Assembly: GCA_021300575.1 (NCBI GenBank)
Contig: JAJTDM010000048.1
Coordinates: 1 to 64,000, forward strand
Source: Rubrivivax sp.
GTDB lineage: Bacteria; Pseudomonadota; Gammaproteobacteria; Burkholderiales; Burkholderiaceae_C
Direction of reading: 5' to 3'
DNA length: 64,000 nt
Shown: in pieces, positions 21,318 through 29,921 of the stretch
How the letters are laid out: each line of letters opens with the position of its first letter
Position numbering within the stretch: position 1 is the first letter of the stretch
Program-made: the position numbers and the translations under genes
Notes under the pieces: generated by a model
The model's input: the letters and a program-made list of their open reading frames with translations, nothing else
Database searches by the model: none
Told to the model about the DNA's origin: nothing

Positions 21318-23992
21318 GACGGGGTGTGCTGTCGAAGGTGCTTGAGTCGGTACAGCGCGTCCAGCGCTTCGCGGGGGGAGAGCCTATCAGGGTCCAGCGT
21401 GTCCAGGGCGTCCTCCACCGCGCTGGGGGCCGCGGCCGGCGGTGGGGCGGGCGGCGCGGCGAACAGATCCACCTGCGCAGCGTGGGCCTGTTGCTGGGCT
21501 TCCAGCGCCTCCAGCGTGGCCCGGGCCTGGCGCACCAGCGAGGCGGGCATGCCGGCCAGGCGCGCGACCTGCACACCGTAGCTGCGGCTGGCCGGGCCGG
21601 GCTCGATGCGGTGCAGGAAGACGATGTCATGACCGCTTTCCACCGCGCTGACGTGCACGTTGGTGGCGCGCTCGTGCCGCGCCGGGAACTCGGTCAGCTC
21701 GAAGTAGTGCGTGGCAAACAGGGTGAAGGCGCGGCAGCGGTCGTGCAGGTGCGTGGCAATGGCCGATGCCAGCGCCAGGCCGTCGAAGGTGCTGGTGCCG
21801 CGGCCAATCTCGTCCATCAGCACCAGGCTGTGCTCGGTGGCGCCGTGCACGATGGCTGCGGCCTCGGTCATTTCCAGCATGAAGGTGGACTGCGCGTTGG
21901 CCAGGTCGTCCGCCGCGCCGATGCGCGTGTGGATGGCGTCCACCGGTCCCAGGCGGCAGGTGCGCGCGGGCACGAAACTGCCCATGGAGGCCAGCAGCAC
22001 GGTCAGCGCCACTTGGCGCATGAAGGTGCTCTTGCCACCCATGTTCGGGCCGGTGATCACCAGCATGCGGGTGCGGGCGTCCAGGCGGCAGTCGTTGGCG
22101 ATGAAGTCCGGCCCACCGGTTTCGCGCAGGCGCTGCTCCACCACCGGGTGGCGTCCGTCCTCGATCTCGATGCAGGGGTAGTTCACGAACGCCGGGCGCG
22201 TCCAGCCCAGCGTGGCGGCGCGTTCGGCCAAGGCGCACAGGGCGTCCAGCGTGGCCAGCGCTCGCGCCAGTGCGCTGAGGGCTCCCAGATGTGGCTGCAG
22301 CGCGTCCAGCACCTGCTCGTACAGCCATTTCTCCCGGGCCAGCGAGCGCTCCTGCGCCGACAGGGCCTTGTCCTCGAACGCCTTGAGCTCGGGCGTGATG
22401 AAGCGCTCGGCGTTCTTCAAGGTCTGGCGCCGGCGGTAGTCTTCGGGCACGCGGTCCAGGCCCGAGGCGGTGACCTCGATGTAGAAGCCATGCACCTTGT
22501 TGAACTGCACCCGCAGGTTGGCAATACCGGTGCGCGCTCGCTCGCGCTGCTCCAGATCCACCAGGAAGGTGTCGCAGTTCGTGGCGATGCCGCGCAGCTC
22601 GTCCAGCTCGGCATCGAATCCGGGCGCGATCACGCTGCCGTCGCGCAGCAGCACCGCGGGTTCGTCGGCAATGGCGGTCAGAGGTGCTGCGACCTGGGGG
22701 TTCAGGGTCAGCGCCAGTTGCAGCCGCTGGAGCAGGGCGTTCCGCGCCGACGTGCCGTCGCTTCCAGGGTGGGCGTTCTCGGCCTCAGCGCCCCTGGGTT
22801 CCGACGAACTCGGGGTTGCCGGCACCCGTTCGCGCAGCGCGGGCAGCAGTGCCAGCGTCGCTCTCAATCCGGCCAGTTCCCGCGGCCGTACCTGCCGCAG
22901 CGCCGTGCGCGAGGTGATGCGCTCCACATCGCTGACGTGGCGCAGCGCGTCGCGCAGCGGTTCGAAGCCTGCAGCCACCAGCGCCGTCACGGCCTCATGC
23001 CTCTCCGTGGCCGCCGTGCGCGCGCGGCTGGGGTGCGTGAGCCAGTGCCGCAGCAGCCGGCTGCCCATGCCGGTGCGGCAGGTGTCCAGCAGCGAGAGCA
23101 ACGTGGGCGCGTCCTCGCCCCGCAGCGTCTGCGTCAGCTCCAGGTTGCGGTGCGTGCTGGGCGGCAGGTCGATCAGGTCCGTGGCCCGCTCCACCGCCAG
23201 GCCTTGCACATGGTGCAGCGCCTGGCCTTGGGTGTGTTCGGCGTAGCTCAGCAGCGCCGCCGCCGCCGCTTGCGCCACGGGCAGGTCTTGGGCATTGAAG
23301 CCGGCCAGCGAGGCCACGTTCAACTGCGCACACAGCTTGCGTTCACCCAGCGCGGTCTCGAACTGCCAGGCCGGACGCGCGGTCTTGGGGCCGCGCCAGG
23401 CCCGCAAGGCCTCGGGCATCTCGCCACCGTCGTGCAGCAGTTCCGCCGGCGCCAGCCGGGCCAGCCAGCCCGCCAATTCCTGCTCGCCGCATTCGGTGAT
23501 GCCCAAGGTCCCGCTGGCCACGCCCAGCCAGGCCAGGCCCCAGGTCACGCGGTGGCGGTGCACGGCCAGCAGCAGGCTGTCGGCGCGGTCGGCCAGCAGT
23601 TCCGCGTCGGTCACCGTGCCGGGCGTCACCACCCGCACCACCTTGCGCTCCACCGGCCCCTTGGCCGTGGCCACGTCGCCCACCTGTTCCGCCACCGCCA
23701 CCGACTCGCCCAGCTTCAGCAGCTTGGACAGGTAGCTCTCCACCGCGTGCACCGGCACCCCGGCCATCACCACGGGCTCGCCTGCTGACACGCCCCGGGT
23801 GGTCAGCGTGATGTCCAGCAGGCGGTGGGCCTTGCGCGCGTCGTCGAAGAACAGCTCGTAGAAATCCCCCATCCGGTAGAACACCAGCGTGTCCGGGTGC
23901 TCGGCCTTGATGCGCAGGTACTGCGCCATCATGGGGGTGTGGGCCGACTCGCTGGGGAGCAGTGCGTTGCCTGTCTTTGTCTTGTCGTTCAT
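21314..23992 (-). CDS. mutS: DNA mismatch repair protein MutS
   Basis: An 892-residue ATPase that recognises mismatches and small loops. The mismatch-contacting Phe-x-Glu is present in [14 protein letters not shown], and the ABC-like ATPase domain has Walker [10 protein letters not shown] (Lys654), Walker [16 protein letters not shown] and the late [10 protein letters not shown] segment. The ATG at 23992 overlaps the upstream nucleotidyltransferase stop by one base (TGATG); an in-frame TTG at 23995 is the alternative. An Ala/Pro-rich linker precedes the C-terminal dimer/tetramerisation helix. Length is normal for the order. Confidence 0.97.
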   Translation of the reverse strand: MNDKTKTGNALLPSESAHTPMMAQYLRIKAEHPDTLVFYRMGDFYELFFDDARKAHRLLDITLTTRGVSAGEPVVMAGVPVHAVESYLSKLLKLGESVAVAEQVGDVATAKGPVERKVVRVVTPGTVTDAELLADRADSLLLAVHRHRVTWGLAWLGVASGTLGITECGEQELAGWLARLAPAELLHDGGEMPEALRAWRGPKTARPAWQFETALGERKLCAQLNVASLAGFNAQDLPVAQAAAAALLSYAEHTQGQALHHVQGLAVERATDLIDLPPSTHRNLELTQTLRGEDAPTLLSLLDTCRTGMGSRLLRHWLTHPSRARTAATERHEAVTALVAAGFEPLRDALRHVSDVERITSRTALRQVRPRELAGLRATLALLPALRERVPATPSSSEPRGAEAENAHPGSDGTSARNALLQRLQLALTLNPQVAAPLTAIADEPAVLLRDGSVIAPGFDAELDELRGIATNCDTFLVDLEQRERARTGIANLRVQFNKVHGFYIEVTASGLDRVPEDYRRRQTLKNAERFITPELKAFEDKALSAQERSLAREKWLYEQVLDALQPHLGALSALARALATLDALCALAERAATLGWTRPAFVNYPCIEIEDGRHPVVEQRLRETGGPDFIANDCRLDARTRMLVITGPNMGGKSTFMRQVALTVLLASMGSFVPARTCRLGPVDAIHTRIGAADDLANAQSTFMLEMTEAAAIVHGATEHSLVLMDEIGRGTSTFDGLALASAIATHLHDRCRAFTLFATHYFELTEFPARHERATNVHVSAVESGHDIVFLHRIEPGPASRSYGVQVARLAGMPASLVRQARATLEALEAQQQAHAAQVDLFAAPPAPPPAAAPSAVEDALDTLDPDRLSPREALDALYRLKHLRQHTPS

Positions 23993-25056
23993 CAAGCGGA
24001 CGGGTTCGTTGGATCGAAGCCGGACTGTTCGGCCCAGGCCGTAAAGAGGTCGCGCAACTCCGGTGGCAGCTCAAGCACGAAGTCGAGGTCCATGGGGTAG
24101 CTGTCCCTCAAAAAGTACCGCGTTGCGTCCAGCAGCACGTTGCCCTGCCGCGCATCTTTGCCCTTCTTGGCTGGATTGCGTTCAGGTTTGAGGCTGAGCC
24201 AGAGTTTGTGTACGGCCATCCAGCGCGGATCGGGTACGTAGAGCGGGCAGGTTCCCGGCTTGTTCGTCGTCACCACGCACCGCACGGGTGTGCCACGGAG
24301 CAGCCATTCCTGCTCCCCCAGCGTGGCCATGGGCTCGAAAGCCTCGCCATTGGGCATCGGGTGGGTGCTTGGCGCAGCCAACAGTTCCACTTCGTAGCCT
24401 GCGTCGTTGACCGCTCGGTAGGGCTTGCGCCTGTTGATCGTATACGTGCTGTCGATTCGCTTGAGCACGGACATCAGGGATGCCCGGCCGCTGGCTGCTT
24501 GTTGGGGTGCGGGTGGCGCGATGGCCGCCAACGAGACCCTGGTGCCTCTGCACCAGGCCAGATCGAAGTCCTCAGTGGCCTCGTTGCCCACCGGGAACCG
24601 CGCACCGCAGACCATCTCATAGGCGGCGAACGCGTTGGTGCCCACGACAAGCACGTCATAGCCCAACAGGCCGTGGAGATCCAGCTCGCGCAGCAGGCGC
24701 CCTTGCTGCTCTGCCAGTTGGGGCAGACGCAGTGCGCGGCACAGCTTGACCCGGTCTTGAACCAGGGCGTTCAGTGATGCCCTGCGTGCCTGAAGGCGCG
24801 CGCGCTCAGCTGAGTATTCTGCGAACTGTCGTTCGGTCTCCGGTGATCGCGGGCCCTGCGTGGTGCCGGAGTCGGACGAGGACTTCTTGACCGCCAGGTA
24901 GTCCTTGCCGTTCTTGGTCTGCCAGAACATGCTGGTGGGCAGCGCGTCGAGCTCGCGCTCGATGTCCACCAGCTGCTCGTAAGCCGCTTCGAGATTGGCA
25001 ATCGAGCGCTGGGCGTCGGCAGAAAACGGCACGAAGTCTGTTTTCTTGTGCCTCAT
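23992..25056 (-). CDS. nucleotidyltransferase-fold protein (GSU2403-like, NTP_transf family)
   Basis: A 354-residue protein with a Pol-beta-type nucleotidyltransferase core: [16 protein letters not shown] (helix after the GS-like turn) followed by TEDFDLAW (DxD metal ligands) near residues 135-165, and a conserved [14 protein letters not shown] tail. The first ~110 residues are helical and charged. This matches the GSU2403-type family, which has no established function; related folds include toxin-antitoxin and tRNA-modifying enzymes. It directly precedes mutS with a one-base overlap. A TAGAAT box only 9 nt before the ATG hints at a leaderless transcript. Confidence 0.72.
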   Translation of the reverse strand: MRHKKTDFVPFSADAQRSIANLEAAYEQLVDIERELDALPTSMFWQTKNGKDYLAVKKSSSDSGTTQGPRSPETERQFAEYSAERARLQARRASLNALVQDRVKLCRALRLPQLAEQQGRLLRELDLHGLLGYDVLVVGTNAFAAYEMVCGARFPVGNEATEDFDLAWCRGTRVSLAAIAPPAPQQAASGRASLMSVLKRIDSTYTINRRKPYRAVNDAGYEVELLAAPSTHPMPNGEAFEPMATLGEQEWLLRGTPVRCVVTTNKPGTCPLYVPDPRWMAVHKLWLSLKPERNPAKKGKDARQGNVLLDATRYFLRDSYPMDLDFVLELPPELRDLFTAWAEQSGFDPTNPSA

Positions 25057-25065
25057 AGCCCTTTG

Positions 25066-25071
25066 ATTCTA
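25066..25071 (-). promoter_or_regulatory. possible -10 box (TAGAAT) of the nucleotidyltransferase-mutS operon
   Basis: TAGAAT on the minus strand ends 9 nt before the ATG at 25056, within the AT-richest patch nearby. A start about 7 nt downstream would give a nearly leaderless mRNA. No convincing -35 was seen. Confidence 0.4.
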
Positions 25072-25173
25072 AATACTTTCCACCTGGACGGCTGAACTCT
25101 ATGGTCGATAGGTGGAACCGCCTCCAGCGTTTGCCGAAGTGCCACCGTCATCGCTGATCGCCTTCGTTGCCAG

Positions 25174-25190
25174 CATGACGGGCCGTCATG
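25174..25190. repeat. 17-bp perfect inverted repeat (CATGACGG-G-CCGTCATG)
   Basis: Two 8-bp arms around a single central G. It is 118 bp upstream of the nucleotidyltransferase ATG, in otherwise gene-less DNA. It could be an operator for a dimeric regulator or a small hairpin. Confidence 0.6.
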
Positions 25191-25485
25191 GGCGTGTGGG
25201 CGGAGAGTTCCGCCACTGGTACGGGCAAGGGCGTTGGCGCTGAGGTCATGGAGCCTGCATGTCAGGCCAGGGGGCTGGCGCCCAGGTGCCCTCGGAGGCG
25301 GCGGTCAGGCCCAGGTTGCCGTGGGGCTGAAGCACCGCCCGGCCGGTGTGCAGGCGCGCAGGGTGGCGCGCAGTCCGACCTGCGGCCCCCTTCGCCGTCA
25401 ACACCTGCGCCGGCGCATTGCAGCCGTCAAGCGCAGGGATGTTGGGAGTGGTCACACCCCGTCATCCCTGCCGGGAGGTGGTGGC

Positions 25486-27020
25486 TCAGTTCCACCCGCG
25501 TTGGGTCATCACGGCCAGCGCCTGTTCCCCAGCTTTCTGGTGGACTTGGGGGGTGGGGTGAAACCCGTCGGAGAACAGATAGGTCTGCCACCAGTTGGCC
25601 GAGGGCTTGCCAGTCATGGCGGACAGCGCGGTAGCCGTGCAGGTGGGGAAGGTGTAGCTGGGCAAGCCCGAAGTGTCGGTGCCGGTGACCGGGCAGGCCG
25701 TGCTGGTGCCGTTGGTAAAACCGAACGCCCCTGGATTGGCGACCTGGTCGCGGAAGGTCTGCCTGCCTGAGCTGCGACACCCGCCAGTACGGCGGAGAAC
25801 CAGGGCGTCAGTGCGATGTCGGGCAGGTTCATCACCAACACCTTCTTCGCGCCCTTTTCCACCGCATGGGTGATGACGGCGTCCGCCAGGTTGTCGGCCA
25901 GCTTCTCCATGTAGGCCACACCCGCCACCACCGGCCCACTCTGGCCTGAGCCCAGCAGCGTTGCAGTGGCTGAAGTTCCTAGCGCACTGGACAGCAAAGT
26001 CTGGAAACTCTGCAGTCCCGTAGGCGTGGTCGCCCCCAGCCAGGCACCCGCCAGATCCGCCGCGTCGTTGCCACCTCCGTCGATCAGCAAGATGTCGCTG
26101 GCGGTGTAGCTGCCATGAACCTGCGCTGCTGTCTGCAGTTGCACCAGTACTGACAGGGGAGCGCTGGGATTGGTGAAGTTGTTGATGCGTCCGCCACCGA
26201 TAGCGTAGTTCGTGCAACCTGACTCTGTCGTGACCGTCGATCCGTTGATTCTGAAGTACGCACACAGCAGCTTCTTCTGAAACTGTGCTGCCACCACGTC
26301 CACCCAGATGCTGCTGGAGCCCGGCCCTGTCGCAGCAGTGCCCTGCACGGTGAACTTCAAACCGAAGGTGCCGCTGTCCGACAGGCTGTCGCCGAACACC
26401 CGCACGCGCGGCGCGATGGCGCTCAGAGGCTTGTTTTCAACGATGGCAGCGACTACCTCCGCCAAGGGCTTACCCAAGTCTTGCAGTTTCTCCTTGAAGG
26501 CATCCAGCACCAGATCATCTGCATCACCCACCTTGAAGGTAGAAGTGAGCATGTCGCCCGCAATCGTCTTGCCAGTCAGCGCCTCAACTTCGGCCTTGAC
26601 CGCTGCCGTTGCCACTGAGAGCCCGTTCGCAATGGTCGTGGACTTTGCTCGGTCGAAGCTGGAGAACGCCGTGGCAGGCGCGCTGCCCAGGGCTTTGCCC
26701 ACGCTGAGTTCCGTCAGCGGTGTGACGTTGAGCCGGCCGGCACCGCTGGCAAAGCTGTGCAGCGTGGTGGTGCCGTCCGTGACCTGCACGATGCAGGGCG
26801 CGACCTGTCCGCCGTCGATGCGCAACTGAAACAGGCCGTTGGCATCGGTCTTGCCCGTCACCGGCGAACCTTCGACGCACTTCGCCGTGACGTCCGCATT
26901 GGCCATGGCCGCCCCGGTGGCTGCAAAGCCGTCGATATAGACAGGGTTGTCACTGCAGGCCACCAGCACACTGGCCACTGCCAGCCACGATACGTGTCTT
27001 ACCGAACGCAATCTCAGCAT
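25486..27020 (-). pseudogene. SGNH/GDSL-family lipoprotein (esterase-like), interrupted by a frameshift
   Basis: The 5' part (27020 to about 25772) encodes a lipoprotein signal (VASVLVAC lipobox), an N-terminal domain of about 180 residues, then GDSL blocks: catalytic Ser in VFGDSLSDSG and the GGGNDAADL Asn block. Near 25770 the reading frame changes: the next frame continues RQTFRDQVANPGAFGFTN and ends with the catalytic DGFHPTPQVH (Asp and His). About 30 residues expected between AGVAAQAG and QTFRDQV also seem missing. As read, the 5' frame stops at 25614 without the Asp-His pair, so the product should be inactive unless the sequence is wrong. Confidence 0.75.
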
Positions 27021-27213
27021 TTGATGCTCCTTGACGAGCGGTCCGAAGCCCGCGATCTTGCGATGCTAGGCACGCAGCAGGTTTGGCGCATCGGGACAAG
27101 CCCGTGGCCCGGAGCCAGGTGTATCGGACCGCGTGTCCCATGTCCGCAGGCGCCCGAGGTCCGTTCCAGCAGTGCGGCAGGTTCTCGTGTGCCGCATGCC
27201 CGTGAATCCGTCG

Positions 27214-28056
27214 TCACGCCACGAACCTGAGCGACAACCTCCCCAACATCCCATAGTCCACTTCCACCCGGTCCCCCGGGCGCACCGGCAGCGGCACCAT
27301 GCAGGTGCCGGTGGAAATGAATTGCCCGGGTTCCAGCGCAAGGCCCAGGCGGGATACCTCGTTCACCAGCCAAGCCAGTGCCACACGTGGATCGCCCAGC
27401 ACGGCGGTGCCATCGCCCTCGCGCTGAGTGTGCGCCGCACCATCGGGCCCGTGGACGGTGGCGCGCACCCGGTGGGCTTGCAGGTCCACCCGGCGCCAGT
27501 CGGCGTCTGTGGGCTGCCCGATGGCGAAGCGATGGGCGCAGGCATCGTCGGCGATCAACTGCGCCTCGCCGGCACGGGCGAAGTCTTCGAAGCGCGAGTT
27601 GGGCACTTCGATGGACGGCAGCAGGGCGTCCATGGCGTCCAGCACCTCGGGCACCGTGTAGGGCGCCTCCCGGGGCGCCAGGCGCTGGCCGACGCGAAAG
27701 GCGAACTCGGGCTCGGCCACCCGCATCACGTTGCCGGTCAGCGATACCGTGTCCCCGTCACCGTCCACCAGGCCGGAGAGCACCCGGCCGGCCAGAGGGC
27801 CGCCCACGCCGATGTGGGCTTGGCCTGCGGCACTGGTGGCGGCGATCTTCCAGCCCACGACGGTGCGTCCGGTCACGGCCGGCAGCAGCGCCTGGATGGC
27901 GTGGCCCCTGGCGGGGTCTGCGGGCTGCAGCCCTGGGGGCAGGCCTTGCAGGGTCTGCCCGGTCAGGCGGGTTTCCCACAGCAGTCGGGCGGCGGCTGCG
28001 GCAGCCGCCGGGGCGAGCCCGCCCATGGCAGCGGAGGTTGCTTGGTCTGTGTTCAT
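27214..28056 (-). CDS. 2-keto-4-pentenoate hydratase / fumarylacetoacetate-hydrolase-fold protein
   Basis: A 280-residue protein of the MhpD/DmpE type: metal-binding EPEFAFRVG, VVGWKIAATS, LPSIEVPNSRF and the terminal GTCMVPLPVRPGDRVEVDYGMLGRLSLRF. The family hydrates 2-hydroxypenta-2,4-dienoate in aromatic meta-cleavage or decarboxylates related oxo acids. The ATG at 28056 overlaps the stop of the upstream EamA gene by one base (TGATG). No other meta-cleavage genes are nearby, so the substrate is open. Confidence 0.82.
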   Translation of the reverse strand: MNTDQATSAAMGGLAPAAAAAAARLLWETRLTGQTLQGLPPGLQPADPARGHAIQALLPAVTGRTVVGWKIAATSAAGQAHIGVGGPLAGRVLSGLVDGDGDTVSLTGNVMRVAEPEFAFRVGQRLAPREAPYTVPEVLDAMDALLPSIEVPNSRFEDFARAGEAQLIADDACAHRFAIGQPTDADWRRVDLQAHRVRATVHGPDGAAHTQREGDGTAVLGDPRVALAWLVNEVSRLGLALEPGQFISTGTCMVPLPVRPGDRVEVDYGMLGRLSLRFVA

Positions 28057-28931
28057 CACGTGCTCGTGCGGGGCTTGCGCCCCAGGTTGAGGGCGTTGCC
28101 TCCCAGGATGAGGGCCGCGCCCGCCAGCGTCACCAGGTCGAAACGCTCGGCATAGAGTGCCCAGCCAGCCAGTGCGGTCAGCGGCAGGCGCAGGAAGTCC
28201 ATCGGCACCACCACGGTGGCCTCCGCGTGCTCCATGGCGCGCGCCATGCAGTAGTGCGAGCAGGTGCCGCACACGCCCACCACCGCAATCCACCACCATT
28301 GCATGCCTACGGGGGTCTGCCAGTGGACGACCGCCGGCACCGCACCGATGAAAGTCTGCAGCACCGACATCCAGAACATCAGCTGCGTGGCGGTGTCCGT
28401 TCGGGTCAGCGACTTGACCATGGTGACCGAGACGGCGAATCCCACGGCGGCCACCAGCGCGATCAGATGCCCCACGCTGAAGTCTGCGCCGGGTGCCGGC
28501 CGCACGATGAGCACCACCCCGGCCACCCCCAGCGCGATGGCTGCGGCCTTGCGGGCATCGAGCCTTTCGCCCAAGAAGGCGTAGGCCAGCAGGGCAGTCC
28601 AGATCGGCATCGTGAACTCCAGCGCCACCACGTGGGCCAGGGGAATCAGCGCCAAGGCGGCCAGCCAACCGGCCTGCGCCGCGTAGTGCACGAGGTTGCG
28701 CAGTCCATGCGCCCGCAGCCGCGTGGTGGCCATGGCGCGCAGCCCACCAGCGCCGTGCACCAGTGGGGCCAGCACCACCAGCCCGATCAGCGAGCGCAGC
28801 AGCATCACCTGGAAGACCGACAGCTCCCGCGTGGCCTCGCGTCCGGCCACGGCAATGGCGGTCATCATCAGCAGCCACCCCGCCATCCAGCCAGCGGCGA
28901 GGGCCGTGGAGGCCTTGGCCTCGCCCGTCAT
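28056..28931 (-). CDS. EamA/RhaT-family (DMT superfamily) transporter
   Basis: A 291-residue membrane protein with about ten hydrophobic segments in two EamA repeats (for example LEFTMPIWTALLAYAFLGERL and VVVPMDFLRLPLTALAGWALYAERF). DMT proteins typically export metabolites. It overlaps the downstream hydratase by one base and the upstream GGDEF remnant by 4 bp. Its pairing with the hydratase suggests a linked substrate, but none can be named. Confidence 0.85.
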   Translation of the reverse strand: MTGEAKASTALAAGWMAGWLLMMTAIAVAGREATRELSVFQVMLLRSLIGLVVLAPLVHGAGGLRAMATTRLRAHGLRNLVHYAAQAGWLAALALIPLAHVVALEFTMPIWTALLAYAFLGERLDARKAAAIALGVAGVVLIVRPAPGADFSVGHLIALVAAVGFAVSVTMVKSLTRTDTATQLMFWMSVLQTFIGAVPAVVHWQTPVGMQWWWIAVVGVCGTCSHYCMARAMEHAEATVVVPMDFLRLPLTALAGWALYAERFDLVTLAGAALILGGNALNLGRKPRTST

Positions 28932-29083
28932 GGAACTGCGCCCACCTGAACCTGGTTGCGCCCTCCGCTCTTGGCGCGGTAGAGGGCCTCGTCGGCACGC
29001 GACAGGGCCTGCTCCATGGGCTCGCCCGCTAGAGCGGCGATGCCGCAGATGGCGAAAGAGCTGATGACGTCAAGAGACAGCAT
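28928..29083 (-). pseudogene. remnant of a GGDEF (diguanylate cyclase) domain, C-terminal end only
   Basis: The 51 codons from an ATG at 29083 include SFAICGIAALAG and then EQALSRADEALYRAKSGGRNQVQV, the last strands and helix of a GGDEF domain. The GG(D/E)EF active-site segment and all upstream parts are absent. The frame remains open upstream but shows no GGDEF similarity. It overlaps the EamA start by 4 bp, so an intact cyclase gene probably once preceded that transporter and its 5' part was lost. Confidence 0.65.
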
Positions 29084-29257
29084 GCGGTGAACGGGTGACT
29101 GCAGGGGCGGTATGGGGTCGACGGAATGGCCGGGGATTGTGGGGTGGTCCCGTGCGGGGGGCCATCGGGATAACGCCAGCCTGTTCACGCGGCAGTCCCC
29201 TGCCGTGCGGGTATCCTTCGATTCGATTGTCCACGGGGCGTGCCGCCACCTCAGGCT

Positions 29258-29284
29258 CCGCCTGCGCCGCCTGCGCCGCCCGCG
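29258..29284. repeat. 9-bp tandem repeat (CCGCCTGCG x3)
   Basis: Two perfect copies and one with a single change, just upstream of the secreted-protein gene at 29311. The unit is a rotation of the CCTGCGCCG repeat inside the crotonase gene at 36752. Confidence 0.8.
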
Positions 29285-29310
29285 CCCCGCTTTCCATGGA
29301 GTCCTGCCAA

Positions 29311-29838
29311 ATGAAGCATTCCCATCCTCGTGCCTGGCTTCTGGCCGCCGCTTGCTGCGTTGCGGCGCCGCCGCCGGCTTGGGCGCTGGACCTCGCGTCG
29401 TCCACCGCTTCTTCAGCCTCCAGTGCCGGATCCGCATCCGTGGGCAGCTTGTCGGACTCCCTGCGATCGTCCAGCCAGAGTGCCGCCGGCCCGCGCCAGA
29501 TGGCTGACGGGGATTACCGCGTGATTGAGCTCGCCGAAGCCGCCGACCGGCCGGGTCAGATGCGCTTGACGCTGCAGCCGACGCAGCACACCGCTGCTGG
29601 GGTGCCAGCCGACGCCGGCGCTGCACAGGGGCGGGCTGAGCAGTGGGAATTGAGGCTGCCGCAGGCGGTGGTCGAACGCGAGGGTCTGGGCACGGGGCAC
29701 TTGTTGCGCGCCGCCCAGCGGCCCTACGGGGTGGCTTTTGCGCTGGCCGGCCAGCCCCAGCCGTTTTTTCTCGTGCTGGCGCAGGAGTGGCAGCTTGAAC
29801 TCCCGGCACGGCCTGTGAAGGCTGCTGGCGGTTCTTGA
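29311..29838 (+). CDS. small secreted protein of unknown function
   Basis: A 175-residue protein with a signal peptide (AWLLAAACCVAAPPPAWALD), a Ser/Ala-rich segment (residues about 30-60) and a C-terminal portion with alternating beta-like pattern (MADGDYRVIELAE, QWELRLPQAVVE, AFALAGQPQPFFLVL). The ATG at 29311 gives the signal peptide; the frame is open further upstream. No known domain was recognised. It is followed by a DUF2145 gene, so the two may act together in the periplasm. Confidence 0.65.
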   Translation: MKHSHPRAWLLAAACCVAAPPPAWALDLASSTASSASSAGSASVGSLSDSLRSSSQSAAGPRQMADGDYRVIELAEAADRPGQMRLTLQPTQHTAAGVPADAGAAQGRAEQWELRLPQAVVEREGLGTGHLLRAAQRPYGVAFALAGQPQPFFLVLAQEWQLELPARPVKAAGGS

Positions 29839-29886
29839 GGGTCTTGAGGGGCTTGAGGGTCCTTAGGGTCCAGCGGGTCTTCAGGG
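29833..29886. repeat. 9-bp tandem repeat, six degenerate copies (consensus TCYTNAGGG)
   Basis: Successive units TCTTGAGGG, TCTTGAGGG, GCTTGAGGG, TCCTTAGGG, TCCAGCGGG, TCTTCAGGG between the secreted-protein stop and the DUF2145 start. It is the longest period-9 tract seen in the window. Confidence 0.85.
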
Positions 29887-29921
29887 CAGAAACGGCACGT
29901 GCGCGGGTCGGGGTGAAGCGT

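Larger units (their letters stand above)
25057..25485. other. 429-bp region without a recognisable gene
   Basis: It lies between the start of the nucleotidyltransferase gene and the 3' end of the GDSL gene. It contains short open frames on both strands, but none has a convincing start, ribosome-binding site or recognisable protein. The only clear structure is a 17-bp palindrome (listed separately) and an AT-richer patch at 25060-25085 that probably holds the promoter of the minus-strand gene. Confidence 0.6.

Noticed and set aside
21326-23788. An 820-codon plus-strand open frame opposite mutS
   Set aside because: It lies wholly antisense to mutS with Gln/Arg/His-rich translation and no recognisable domain.
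23992-25056. Complete toxin-antitoxin or phage-defence system
   Set aside because: The nucleotidyltransferase fold fits such systems, but no partner gene or defence-type neighbour is present; mutS and Anbu are not known parts of them.
25188-25634. A 148-codon plus-strand frame in the gene-poor gap
   Set aside because: No ribosome-binding site, biased composition, and it runs antisense into the end of the GDSL gene.
29084-29809. Upstream continuation of the GGDEF fragment (to 29809)
   Set aside because: The translation is low-complexity and antisense to the secreted-protein gene, with no GGDEF or sensor-domain features.
29833-29886. CRISPR-like array
   Set aside because: The 9-bp units are directly abutting with no spacers and no cas genes are present; they are simple tandem repeats.
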